From Teichococcus deserti (GTDB taxonomy: Bacteria > Pseudomonadota > Alphaproteobacteria > Acetobacterales > Acetobacteraceae), in NCBI RefSeq assembly GCF_001982615.1, contig NZ_MLCO01000153.1:1-57321 (forward strand): 57,321 nt of DNA, read 5' to 3'. Within the stretch, counting starts at the first letter, position 1. Each line of letters begins with the position of its first letter. The position numbers were made by a program, and so were the translations under genes. The notes under the pieces are model-generated. The model made no database searches and was not told the DNA's origin. It was given only the letters and a program-made list of their open reading frames with translations. Shown here piece after piece: positions 16,572 to 25,800 of this stretch.

Positions 16572-17707
16572 GCCTGCTCCCGCGCAGCATGGCGCGCGAC
16601 CAGGCCGCGCAGCACCGGCATCGGCAGCGCGGCATCGCGCTCCGCCGCCCAGTCGATGAAGGCGGCGATGCGCCGCTCCACCTTCAGCGCGTGGTTCTGC
16701 GCGATGTCGGCGACCCGATGCTCGAGGAAGGGGTTCCGGAAGCGGTCCAGCGTGGTGGCGACATAGGCGCGCGCGCCGTCTTCCATGCCATGGGCTGCGA
16801 AGCCGGGCAGCACCTCTTCGGCATAGAGCGCGTCGAGCCGCGCCGCGATCGCCGGGTCCGCCAGCATGTCCTTGACGGTGGTGCCGGCCGCGAGGCCGTC
16901 ACGCTGGAAGATCTCCGCCAGAACGGTATGGCCGAGATTCAGGATATGCAGCTTCAGCCGCTCGAAGGGCTCGAGGGAATCCGCGAGCTCCAGGCTGGGA
17001 TGTTCGAAGGGCAGCACAAGGCCAGGCCGGCGCTCGACCGCCCAGAGCGCATAGGGCTCGGCCACCGCGCCCACCGGCTCCAGCGGGGCAGAGACGATGC
17101 GGTCGACCAGCGTGTCGGCCCAGATCACCGTCTCCTGCAGCCACGCGACAAAGCCGGCCTCGGCGCCGGCCTGCTGCGCCAGCTCGGCGACCAGTCCCTG
17201 CAGCACGGCGCCGTTGCGGTTCAGCAGCTCGCAGGGAAGCACGGTGATCGGTGCGGCGCCGTGGCGCCAGCGATGGTGCAGCAGCGCGGTCAGCTTGCCG
17301 GGGAAGCTGGCCGGAACATCATCCTGCAATAGCGCCCGGCCGCGGTCCGCCGCGGCGACGGCATAGCCGGCATCCCCGGTGTTGGAGATGACATAGCCTG
17401 CATCGGCGACAAAAAGCCGGCGCAATTCGTCCCAGTCCGCGGCGGCGGAGAGGCCGCGCGCCACGCTGGTGACCTGGACCTGGCGGTCGACGGCGACGCC
17501 GTCCTGCATGCCACGGATGATGACCGGGTAGCCTTCGGGCCGGCCGAAGGCGGCGACGCGCCCGGCGCGACCGGCGGCACCAGAGGTCTGCACCACGACG
17601 ATCGGGCCGGCTGCCTGCCCCTGCTCCCGCGCCTCATGCAGGAACAGCGCGGCATGGGCCTGCAGGAAGCGGCTGGTGCCGAACTGGATGATCAGGCGCG
17701 CGCTCAT
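16568..17707 (-). CDS. Mannitol dehydrogenase family reductase, probable tagaturonate reductase
   Basis: 379 residues. It begins MSARLIIQFGTSRFLQAHAALF, the cofactor-binding start of the family, and contains RLKLHILNLGH, equivalent to the catalytic Lys...Asn(x)xxH segment of mannitol dehydrogenases and hexuronate reductases. In E. coli UxaB reduces D-tagaturonate to D-altronate and UxuB reduces D-fructuronate to D-mannonate. The adjacent altronate dehydratase favours the UxaB reaction. It is shorter than E. coli UxaB (about 480), as in other compact members. A GTG at 17719 is an alternative start; neither start has a clear ribosome site. It is the first gene of the operon. Confidence 0.8.
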   Translation of the reverse strand: MSARLIIQFGTSRFLQAHAALFLHEAREQGQAAGPIVVVQTSGAAGRAGRVAAFGRPEGYPVIIRGMQDGVAVDRQVQVTSVARGLSAAADWDELRRLFVADAGYVISNTGDAGYAVAAADRGRALLQDDVPASFPGKLTALLHHRWRHGAAPITVLPCELLNRNGAVLQGLVAELAQQAGAEAGFVAWLQETVIWADTLVDRIVSAPLEPVGAVAEPYALWAVERRPGLVLPFEHPSLELADSLEPFERLKLHILNLGHTVLAEIFQRDGLAAGTTVKDMLADPAIAARLDALYAEEVLPGFAAHGMEDGARAYVATTLDRFRNPFLEHRVADIAQNHALKVERRIAAFIDWAAERDAALPMPVLRGLVARHAAREQA

Positions 17708-17802
17708 GCTGCGCCGCACAAGAAGCGCGAGGCAGCGAGCAGGCGCAGGCCGGTCACCCGGCCGTCGGGGGAAATGGCGGACACATCCTCTCCAGGCTTA
17801 TT

Positions 17803-17854
17803 GGTTCCTGTTGATTGAACTTAAAAAACCGATCGCCCCGGTCCTGTCAACCGG
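17803..17854. promoter_or_regulatory. Divergent control region between the galactonate operon and its GntR gene
   Basis: The 248-base gap (17708-17955) holds an AT-richer stretch near 17800-17830, unusual in this DNA and suited to promoters. CCGGT (17838-17842) and ACCGG (17850-17854) form an inverted repeat around seven bases. A related GGTTCCTGTTGATT starts at 17803. These could be two binding sites for the adjacent GntR protein. The evidence is weak. Confidence 0.35.
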
Positions 17855-17955
17855 TATTCCATGCGTAAAGAACTACCATACCAGCGCCTTCGCCGCGCCG
17901 TCTGGACGGCAGCGGCGGTGCCATGTTTCATGCCGGCTCCAAGATCGAGCGACGA

Positions 17956-18855
17956 ATGAAGGCCAATACCGTCTACAAGCGGGCGCATAACCGCTGTCTG
18001 GCGCTGCTGCGGCAGCGGGAGCTGGGGAAACCCCTGGGATCGGAAGCGGAGCTGGCGCAGAGCCTGGCGGTCAGCCGCACCACGGTGCGCGCCGTGCTGG
18101 CGGCGCTGCAGTCATCTGGCATCCTGGCGCCGGATGGCGCGAAACGCTGTCTGCTGCGGCACCCGACCGCAGAGGAATTCTTCCCGGAACCGCAGACCGA
18201 GGCCGTTGCCGACCTGGTGGAACGCAAATTCCTGAACTGGGTGCTGGTGGGGGATTGCCGGCCGGGGCAGTCGATCAACGCCTCGGAGCTGGCGCGGCAA
18301 TTCGGCACCTCGACCACCGCGATCCGCGAGTATCTCACGCATTTCCGCCATTACGGCCTGCTGGAGCGGCGGCCGAACAGCCGCTGGATCTTCAAGGGCA
18401 TCACCCGCGACTTCGCTGCCGAGATCTATGAGATCCGCGAGATCTTCGAGCTGCGTTCGGCCCGGCGCTTCGCTGAGCTGCCGCCGGAGGCGCTGCCCTG
18501 GACGGAGCTCGCCGAGATCGAGCGCCAGCACCATGCGCTGCTCGGCGAGATCGAGGCCCGCTACAGCGATTTCTCCCAGCTGGACGAGCGGCTGCACCGG
18601 CTGATCCACGGCGCCTCCTGCAACCGCTTCATCCAGGATTTCTACCAGCTCATCGCCATGATCTTCCACTACCACTACCAGTGGAACAAGGCGGATGAGA
18701 AGGAACGCAACACCGTCGCCATCCACGAGCATCTCGCCTATATCGCGGCGCTGCGCTCGCGCGACTGGCGGGCCATCGACAGCACCTGCCGCGCGCATCT
18801 GCGCACGGCGCGCGCGACACTGCTGCGCTCGATCGAGGTCGGGCCGCTCGGCTGA
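17956..18855 (+). CDS. GntR/FCD-type regulator with two winged-helix domains
   Basis: 299 residues from the ATG at 17956; an ATG 33 bases upstream (17923) is equally possible. A first winged helix (about residues 9-60) has LGSEAELAQSLAVSRTTVRAVLAAL. A second (about 85-137) has INASELARQFGTSTTAIREYLTHFR followed by a wing. The rest is an FCD effector domain with candidate metal ligands in LDERLHRLIHG, IHEHLAYI and CRAHLRTAR. Most FCD regulators have one DNA-binding domain, so the duplication stands out. It is divergent from the L-galactonate operon and is its likely regulator, probably sensing a sugar acid. Its stop directly abuts the convergent Lrp stop (TGATCA at 18853-18858). Confidence 0.85.
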   Translation: MKANTVYKRAHNRCLALLRQRELGKPLGSEAELAQSLAVSRTTVRAVLAALQSSGILAPDGAKRCLLRHPTAEEFFPEPQTEAVADLVERKFLNWVLVGDCRPGQSINASELARQFGTSTTAIREYLTHFRHYGLLERRPNSRWIFKGITRDFAAEIYEIREIFELRSARRFAELPPEALPWTELAEIERQHHALLGEIEARYSDFSQLDERLHRLIHGASCNRFIQDFYQLIAMIFHYHYQWNKADEKERNTVAIHEHLAYIAALRSRDWRAIDSTCRAHLRTARATLLRSIEVGPLG

Positions 18856-19323
18856 TCAGCGGCGATGCGCGGGGCCGACCACCTCGCGCATCGCGACAAT
18901 GGTGCGGAAGCCGCGCACATTCGGGTCGTCCAGGAAGACCTCGCGGGTGAAGGCCTCATAGGCCTCCATGCTGGCCAGGTTCAGCAGCAGCACGAAATCC
19001 GCCTCGCCGGTGACGTACCAGGCCTGGCGCACCTCCTCCCGCCCGCGCAGCTTGCGGGTGAAGGCGTCGAGCAGCGCCGAGCCCTCCCGCTCGAGCGAGA
19101 CCAGCACATGCAGGGTCAGCGGCCGGCCCAGCACCGCCGGATGCACCACGGCGACATCGGCCAGGATCACCCCCGCCTGGCGCAGGCGCCGCAGCCGGCG
19201 CAGCACGGCGCTGTCCGACAGCCCGACGCGTTCGGCCAGCAGCCGCGCCGGCGCCTGGTTGTCACGCTGCACCTCTGTCAGGAGAGCCTGGTCGAAGCTG
19301 TCCAGCTCGACGCCTGTTTTCAC
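18856..19323 (-). CDS. Lrp/AsnC-family transcriptional regulator
   Basis: 155 residues, the normal family length, using a GTG start at 19323 with AAGGGCGG upstream. The N-terminal helix-turn-helix is QAPARLLAERVGLSDSAVLRRLRRLRQAGVI. The C-terminal RAM domain contains YVTGEADFVLLL, the usual ligand/oligomer region (VTGxxDxxL). Such proteins sense amino acids and commonly control the adjacent divergent gene. Here that gene is a PLP ammonia-lyase, and a large palindrome lies between them. Confidence 0.92.
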   Translation of the reverse strand: MKTGVELDSFDQALLTEVQRDNQAPARLLAERVGLSDSAVLRRLRRLRQAGVILADVAVVHPAVLGRPLTLHVLVSLEREGSALLDAFTRKLRGREEVRQAWYVTGEADFVLLLNLASMEAYEAFTREVFLDDPNVRGFRTIVAMREVVGPAHRR

Positions 19324-19341
19324 CGATCGTCCGCCCTTACA

Positions 19342-19377
19342 CGCCGAAAACAGGCGCGATATAGCCTGAATTCGGCG
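19342..19377. promoter_or_regulatory. 36-base dyad, candidate Lrp operator
   Basis: CGCCGAA (19342-19348) and CAGGC (19351-19355) are mirrored by GCCTG (19364-19368) and TTCGGCG (19371-19377), with an AA/AA mismatch between the arms and GCGATATA in the centre. Twelve of fourteen arm positions pair. A second GCGATAT follows at 19375-19381. It is centred between the two divergent start codons (19323 and 19412), the usual place for an autoregulating Lrp-type protein. Confidence 0.6.
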
Positions 19378-19411
19378 ATATCTTTCAAGGGCGTTGCGGC
19401 AGTCTGGTAGC

Positions 19412-20449
19412 ATGGCACCGAACGACATCCTCCCCTCCCCACAGGACATCGCCCGCCTGCTCGGCCGGCTTGATCCGGCCTATGCTCCGACGCCGCTGCA
19501 CAGCCTGCCGGCGCTCGCTCGGAAGCTCGGCATCGCCGCGCTCTGGGTGAAGGACGAGGGCGCACGCAGCCTGGGCAGCTTCAAGTCGCTCGGCGGCACC
19601 TATGCCGGGCTGCGGGCGCTGGCGCGCCACGCCGGCGTCACGCCGGAAGCGCTGCTGGAGGCGGCCACGCGGCCACAGGTGCTGCCGGCGCTGCTCTGCG
19701 CCAGTGACGGCAACCATGGCCTGGCGGTGGCCGCGGCGGCGCGGGCCGCTGGCGCGCCCTGCACCGTCTTCCTGCATTCCAGCGTGCCCCAGGCGCGCGC
19801 CGCGCGGATCACCGCGATGGGCGCGGCGATCACCTGGGTCCAGGGCACCTATGACGACGCCGTCGATGCCGCCGTGCTGGCCGCCGAGAAGGGTGACGGG
19901 CTGCTGGTGGCGGACACCGCGCTGGGCGCGCAGGATCCGGTCGTCGGCGACGTCATGGCCGGCTACGGCGTCATCGCCGCCGAGATTCGTGCGCAGGCAA
20001 CAGCGCCGTTGCCGACGCATCTCTATGTCCAGGCCGGCGTCGGCGGCCTAGCGGCGGCGATGATCGCCGGGCTGGACGGCTTCCTGGCGGCGCCCGCGGC
20101 CATGGCGGTGGTGGAACCGGCCGAGGCCGCCTCGGTCGGCGCCGCGCTCGCCGCCGGCAGGGTGCTGCGCCTGCCGGGCGCGCTGCATTCGGTGGCCGAG
20201 ATGCTGTCCTGCGGCGAGGCCAGCGGGCCGGCGCTCGCGTTGCTGCAGCCCCGCGCGCCGCGCGCCATCGCCGTGCCCGAGGACCGTCTGGTCGAGGCGC
20301 CGCGCCTGCTCGGGGAATCTGGCGGTCCGGCCAGTACGCCCTCCGGCGCGACGGGATTCTCCGGATTGCTGCAGGACATCGCCGACGGCCGTCATCCCGG
20401 TCCTGACGCGCGCGTCCTTCTGGTGATCAGCGAAAGGGCCCTGTCGTGA
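19412..20449 (+). CDS. PLP-dependent ammonia-lyase, diaminopropionate ammonia-lyase-like
   Basis: 345 residues, fold-type II PLP enzyme (threonine dehydratase superfamily). The PLP lysine is Lys58 in LGSFKSLGG. The substrate/PLP-contact loop is SDGNHG, and the phosphate-cup segment is QAGVGGLAAA. The pattern GSFKxLGGTYA...SDGNHG...QAGVG resembles diaminopropionate ammonia-lyase (YgeX) more than biosynthetic threonine dehydratase; it is shorter than YgeX (about 400). The reaction would release ammonia and a 2-oxo acid from a diamino or hydroxy amino acid. It overlaps the next hydrolase gene by 4 bases, so deacylation and deamination are coupled. The ATG at 19412 is chosen because upstream in-frame starts are non-ATG. 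Confidence 0.8.
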   Translation: MAPNDILPSPQDIARLLGRLDPAYAPTPLHSLPALARKLGIAALWVKDEGARSLGSFKSLGGTYAGLRALARHAGVTPEALLEAATRPQVLPALLCASDGNHGLAVAAAARAAGAPCTVFLHSSVPQARAARITAMGAAITWVQGTYDDAVDAAVLAAEKGDGLLVADTALGAQDPVVGDVMAGYGVIAAEIRAQATAPLPTHLYVQAGVGGLAAAMIAGLDGFLAAPAAMAVVEPAEAASVGAALAAGRVLRLPGALHSVAEMLSCGEASGPALALLQPRAPRAIAVPEDRLVEAPRLLGESGGPASTPSGATGFSGLLQDIADGRHPGPDARVLLVISERALS

Positions 20450-21612
20450 ACGACGCGGCATTCTGGCAGAAGCTGGTGGAGTGGCGGCGGGATTTCCACC
20501 GCCATCCCGAATTCGGCTTTGAGGAAGGCCGTACTGCGCGGCTGGTCGCGGAACGGCTGCGCGGCTTCGGCCTCGAGGTGGCCGAAGGCGTCGGCGGCAC
20601 TGGCGTGGTCGGCACGCTGCGCCGGGGCGATGGCGGGCGCAGCATCGCGCTGCGCGCCGACATGGATGCGCTGCGCATCGCCGAGCAGGGCGAGTCCGCA
20701 TGGCGCTCGACGACACCGGGGATGATGCATGGCTGCGGCCATGACGGGCATGTCACCATGCTGCTCGGCGCCGCCGAGAAACTGGCCACGGAAGGGGGCT
20801 TCGCCGGCACCGTGAATGTCCTGTTCCAGCCCGCCGAGGAATGGGGCCGCGGCGCGCAGGCGATGATCGATGCCGGGCTGCTGGACCGTTTTCCGTTCGA
20901 TGAGGTCTATGGGCTGCACAACATGCCCGGCATGGCGGTCGGACACTTCACGACGCGCGCGGGTCCGGTCATGGCGGCCGAGGACATCTTCGACATCCGG
21001 CTGACCGGGAAAGGCGGCCACGCCTCGCAGCCGCAGGCAGGGCGGGAGGTGATGCTGGCCGCCTGCGCGCTCGTGGTCGCGCTGCAGGCCATCGTCAGCC
21101 GCCGGCTGCCGCCCGGGGCCGCGGCGGTGGTCTCGGTGACTGAGCTGACCACCGACGGCACCCGCAACGTGCTGCCCGGCCAGGCCCGCATCCAGGGCGA
21201 CGCCCGCAGCTTTCTGCCGGGCATCAGCGCGACGATCGAGGAAGACATGCGGCGCATTGCGGAGGGGGTCGCCCTCGCGCATGGCTGCACCGCCGAGGTC
21301 ACCTACACGCGCGAATTTATCCCCACCCTCAACCATCCCGGCGCGACCGCCGCGGCCCTCGCCGCCGCGCGCGCCGCGCTGGGCGACAGCCACGTCGACG
21401 ACATGGCCGAGCCGATCACCGCCTCCGAAGACTTCGCCCGCTTCCTGGCGCTGCGGCCGGGCTGCTTCGCCTTCCTCGGAAATGGCGCCGGTTCCGCCCC
21501 GCTGCACAACCCGCGCTACGATTTCTGCGACGATGCCATCCCGCATGGTGTCGGCTTCTTCACCGCCATCGCCCGGCAGCGCCTGGCGCCGGGTGCGGAG
21601 CCGCTCGCATGA
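20446..21612 (+). CDS. M20D-family amidohydrolase (hippurate-hydrolase/aminoacylase-like)
   Basis: 388 residues, cytoplasmic dinuclear metallo-amidohydrolase. Metal ligands are visible in MHGCGHDGH, PAEEWGRGA, GLHNMPG and the C-terminal LHNPRYDFCDDAIPHG. RADMDALR and ITASEDFARF are family motifs. The central lid domain (GKGGHASQPQ) separates the catalytic halves. These enzymes remove N-acyl groups from amino acids or peptides. A GTG start at 20446 overlaps the lyase stop, and the end overlaps the next ATG by 4 bases. Its substrate is probably an N-acylated precursor of the lyase substrate. Confidence 0.88.
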   Translation: MNDAAFWQKLVEWRRDFHRHPEFGFEEGRTARLVAERLRGFGLEVAEGVGGTGVVGTLRRGDGGRSIALRADMDALRIAEQGESAWRSTTPGMMHGCGHDGHVTMLLGAAEKLATEGGFAGTVNVLFQPAEEWGRGAQAMIDAGLLDRFPFDEVYGLHNMPGMAVGHFTTRAGPVMAAEDIFDIRLTGKGGHASQPQAGREVMLAACALVVALQAIVSRRLPPGAAAVVSVTELTTDGTRNVLPGQARIQGDARSFLPGISATIEEDMRRIAEGVALAHGCTAEVTYTREFIPTLNHPGATAAALAAARAALGDSHVDDMAEPITASEDFARFLALRPGCFAFLGNGAGSAPLHNPRYDFCDDAIPHGVGFFTAIARQRLAPGAEPLA

Positions 21613-22841
21613 CCCTGCCCGCGATCGATGCCGCGACCCTGATGGCGCGGCTGCAGCGGCTCGGCGAGGTCGGCCGGGGCGCCGACGGCCGCCTGATACG
21701 CCTGGCCGGCAGCGAGGCCGATGGCGCCGGGCGCGACCTGGTCGCCGGCTGGATGCGCATGGCGGGGATGGAGGTCACCGTCGACGCGGTCGGCAATCTG
21801 GTCGGCCTCTGGCGGGGCGGGGCGCCGGCGGGCGCGGCGCCGGTGATGCTCGGCTCGCATATCGACACGGTGATCGACTCCGGCATCTATGATGGCTGCT
21901 ATGGCGTGCTGGCCGGGCTCGCGGTGATCGAGGCGCTGCAGGCGGCCGGCACGCGCCTCTCGCGCCCCGTGGCGCTGGCCGCCTTCACCAACGAGGAAGG
22001 CGTGCGCTTCGCGCCCGACATGCTGGGCTCGCTGGTCTATGCCGGCGGCATGGCGGCCGAGGCGGCGCTGGCCATCCACGGCACCGACGGCGTGACGCTG
22101 CGGGAAGCTCTGACCGCCATCGGCTATGCCGGCGACGCCACGCCCGGCTTCCTGCGCCCGCATGCCTATCTCGAACTGCATATCGAGCAGGGCCCGGTGC
22201 TGGAGCATGAGGGCATCGCCATCGGCGCCGTCGACCGGCTGCAAGGCATCTCCTGGCAGTCCTTCGTGCTGACCGGCGAGGCCAACCATGCCGGCACCAC
22301 GCCGATGGCGATGCGGCGCGATGCCGGGCTGGTCGCGGCCCAGGCCATCGCCTTCCTGCGCGGGAGGATCGCGCCGCGCGGCGGCAGCACCCTGGCGACG
22401 GTGGGCACGCTGACGCTGGATCCCGGCGCCATCAACGTCATCCCTGGCATGGTCCGCTTCACGCTCGACCTGCGCGATCCGGACGAGGCGCGGCTCGCCG
22501 AGGCGGAACGAGGCTTTGCCGCGGAACTGCAAAGGCTCTCCGAAGCCGAGGGCGTCAGCGTCGAAAGCACCCGCCTCGCCCGCTTCGAGCCCGTCATCTT
22601 CGATGCCGGCATCGTCGCCCAGGTCGAGGCGGCGGCGGCACGGCGCAGCCTGTCCTGTCGCCGCATCACCTCCGGCGCCGGGCATGACGCGCAGATGATG
22701 GCGCGGATCTGCCCGGCGGCGATGATCTTCGTCCCCAGCCGCGGTGGGATCAGCCACAATCCGCGCGAATTCACCGAATTCCGCCAACTGGCAGACGGCG
22801 CCGCGGTGCTGCTGGACAGCGCCATGGCTCTGGCGCGCTAG
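21609..22841 (+). CDS. Zn-dependent M20 hydrolase (N-carbamoyl-L-amino-acid hydrolase/allantoate amidohydrolase family)
   Basis: 410 residues. Motifs of the AmaB/HyuC/AllC family: LGSHIDTVIDSGIYDGCYGV (metal ligands His and Asp), FTNEEGVRF (catalytic and metal Glu), HIEQGPVLE, GEANHAGTTPM, GAGHDAQMM and RGGISHNPREFT. The family hydrolyses N-carbamoyl amino acids or ureido compounds, releasing ammonia and CO2. With the upstream amidohydrolase and ammonia-lyase it makes a three-step nitrogen-scavenging operon under an Lrp regulator. The stop shares a CTAG with the convergent exporter gene. Confidence 0.88.
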   Translation: MTLPAIDAATLMARLQRLGEVGRGADGRLIRLAGSEADGAGRDLVAGWMRMAGMEVTVDAVGNLVGLWRGGAPAGAAPVMLGSHIDTVIDSGIYDGCYGVLAGLAVIEALQAAGTRLSRPVALAAFTNEEGVRFAPDMLGSLVYAGGMAAEAALAIHGTDGVTLREALTAIGYAGDATPGFLRPHAYLELHIEQGPVLEHEGIAIGAVDRLQGISWQSFVLTGEANHAGTTPMAMRRDAGLVAAQAIAFLRGRIAPRGGSTLATVGTLTLDPGAINVIPGMVRFTLDLRDPDEARLAEAERGFAAELQRLSEAEGVSVESTRLARFEPVIFDAGIVAQVEAAAARRSLSCRRITSGAGHDAQMMARICPAAMIFVPSRGGISHNPREFTEFRQLADGAAVLLDSAMALAR

Positions 22842-25800
22842 GCGGCACCCTCCATCTGCCAGGCGACCAGGCGGGCATAGGCGCCGCCTTGCGCCAGCAG
22901 CGCGTCATGCGGGCCGGCCTCGACAAGTTGGCCGGCCTGCATGACCAGGATGGTGTCGGCCTCGCGGATGGTGGACAGGCGATGCGCGATCACCAGCACC
23001 GTGCGGCTTTTCATCAGCCCCTTCAGGGCGGCGCGCACCTCGGCCTCGCTGATGGCATCGAGATGCGAGGTCGCCTCGTCCAGCACCAGCACCGGCGCGT
23101 CCTTCAGGAAGGCGCGGGCGATGGCGATGCGCTGCCGCTGCCCGCCGGACAGTTGCAGCCCGCGCTCGCCGACCGGCGTCGCCAGCCCCTGCGGCAGGCC
23201 AGCGACGAAGTCGCGCAGCGAGGCCTGCTCGATGGCGCGCGCCAGTTCCTCGGCGCTCGCCTCGGGCCGTGCCATCCGGATGTTCTCTTCCAGCGTGTCA
23301 TTGAACAGGAAGGTGTCCTGGGCGACGAGGGCGACATGGTGGCGCAGCCCGTCGAGGGTCAGCTCGCGCAGGTCCATGCCGTCCAGCGTGATGCGCCCGG
23401 CCTCGGGGTCGAAGAAGCGGAGCAGCAGCGCCGCCACGGTGGACTTGCCGGCGCCCGAGGGCCCGACCAGCGCCGCGGTGCGCCCGGCCGGCAACATCAA
23501 GTCCAGTCCCGACAAAGCCGGATTGCTGCGGCCGTCATAGCGGAACGAGACGTCCTCGAAGCGGATCTCGGACCCGCCCTGCGGCGTCACCGGCGTCAGC
23601 CGCCCCGGGCGGATGCGCGGCTGCTCGCGCTCCACCAGCCGCAGCCGGCGGGTGGAGGCGATGGTGTCGGCCAGCTGCCGCCCGACCTGGGCGATTTCTG
23701 AGACCGGCAGGAAGGCGGCGATGGCCAGCAGGATCAGCATCGGCAGCAGCCCGGCCGCCAGCTGCCCCTGCGCCACCAGCAGCGCGCCGCCGGCGGCGAC
23801 CGCCAGCCCGCCGAGGCCGGTCGCCACCTCCAGCCCGGCCGCGGCGCGCGCCTGGTCGTGCTGCAGCGCCAGCCGCCGCGCCTGATAGGTGGCGACACGG
23901 TCGAGGAAGGCAGCGCGCCGCAGCGGCACCGCCTGGAAGGCCAGCAGGTCGCCCAGGCCCTGGATGGTCTCGGTGACATGGGCGCCGAGCTCGCCCAGCG
24001 CGCCGCGCGCCTGGCTGCCCAGCGCGTCGATCCGCGCCCGCCCGCGCAGCGGCGACAGTCCGGCGAACAGCAGGAAGGGGAACAGGGCCAGGGCCAGCGG
24101 CCAGGCGAAGTAGCCCAGCACCAGCAACACCGTCACCGGCACCAGCAGCGCCACCACCGCCGGTGCCACGGTATGCGCGTAGAAATATTCGACCGTCTCG
24201 ACATCGGTGGTGGCCAGCGCCACCAGGTCACCGGCGCGGCGGCGCAGCAGATAGGCCGGGCCCAGCGCGTCGAGCCGGGCGAAGAGGTCGATGCGCATCT
24301 CGGCCAGCAGGCGATAGGCCATGTCATGCGCCAGCCAGGATTCGAGCCAGTGCAGCAGCCCGGCCAGCGGCGCCAGCACCAGCAGGGCCACCGCCAGCGC
24401 GCCGATTGGCTCGCCGCGCCCCAGCGCCGCGGTCAGCAGCGCGCCCGCGACACCGACGCCGATGAAGGCTGCGACACGGCCGATGCCCAGCAGCACGGTC
24501 AGCGCCAGCTTGCCACGCCAGGGCAGGATGTAGCGGACCAGGCTGGAAAAGGTCTCGCGCCCGCCGATGGCGGCGGCCTCGGCATTGAGGTCGATCGGCG
24601 CGGCGGCGGTCTCGGCTTCGGCGATGGCGGCGGCGTCGAGCCGGTCGGGGGGCGCGCCGGCGCCGCGCTCGGCGGCCTGGGCGCCCATCAGGCGGAAATA
24701 GGTGCCGCCGGCCTGCATCAGCGCGGCATGGCTGCCGGATTCGACCACCCTGCCCTGGTCGAGAACAAGAATGCGGTCGGCGCCGATGACGCTGGACAGG
24801 CGATGCGCCAGGACCAGCGTGGTGCGCCCCTGCATCAGCCGGTCCAGCGCCTGCTGGATCAGCGCCTCGTTCTCGGCGTCCACGGCCGAGAGCGCCTCGT
24901 CCAGGATCAGGATCGGCGCGTCGCGCAGCAAGGCGCGGGCGATGGCGACGCGCTGGCGCTGCCCCCCCGAAAGCCGCGCGCCACGCTCGCCGATCAGCGC
25001 GTCATAGCCGCCGGGCAGGCCCAGGATGAAGTCATGCGCATTGGCGGCGCGGCAGGCGGCTTCGAGCTCTGCCTGGCCGGCCCCTGGCCGGCCGAGCCGC
25101 AGGTTCTCGGCGACCGTGCCGTGGAACAGCGTGGCGTCCTGGGCGACGATGGCGATCGACGCCGCGATTGAAGCAGGGTCCACCTCCGACAGCAGCTGGC
25201 CGCCGATGCGGATGGTGCCGGCCTGCGGGTCGTGCTGGCGCAGCAGCAGCCGCAGGATCGAGGATTTGCCCGCGCCGCTGGGCCCGACGATGCCGACGCG
25301 CTCGCCCGGGCGGATGGCGAAGGAAAGCCTGTCATGCGCCGGCGAGCGGCCGCCGGGATAGGCGAAGCGCACAGCGTCGAACTCGATCCCCGGCGCGGCG
25401 CCGCGCAATTCCAACGGCGCGCCGCCGGGGCCGATGGCGGGCTCGGCCTGCAGCAGCTCGTGCAGCCCGGCCGCGGCCGATTGCCCGACCATGCCCTGGT
25501 GCAGCACGCTGCGCAGGTCGCGCAGCGGCCGGAAGATTTCCGTCCCCGCCATCAGCACGACCAGCAGCGCTTCCAGGCTCATCTGCCCGGCCTCGACACG
25601 GTGGGCGCCCAGGATCAGCGCCAGCGCCGCGCCCAGCGCCATGCCGGTGTCCGTGATGCCCCTGGTCGAGACCGAGACGGCCAGCACGCGGAAGGTGGTC
25701 TGGAACAGCGCGCGGGCGCGGCGGGCCAGGCGCTCGCCATGGCTGGCGCTCTGGCCGAAGGCCTGCAGCGTCGGCAGGCCCTGCACCGCGTCGAGGAACT

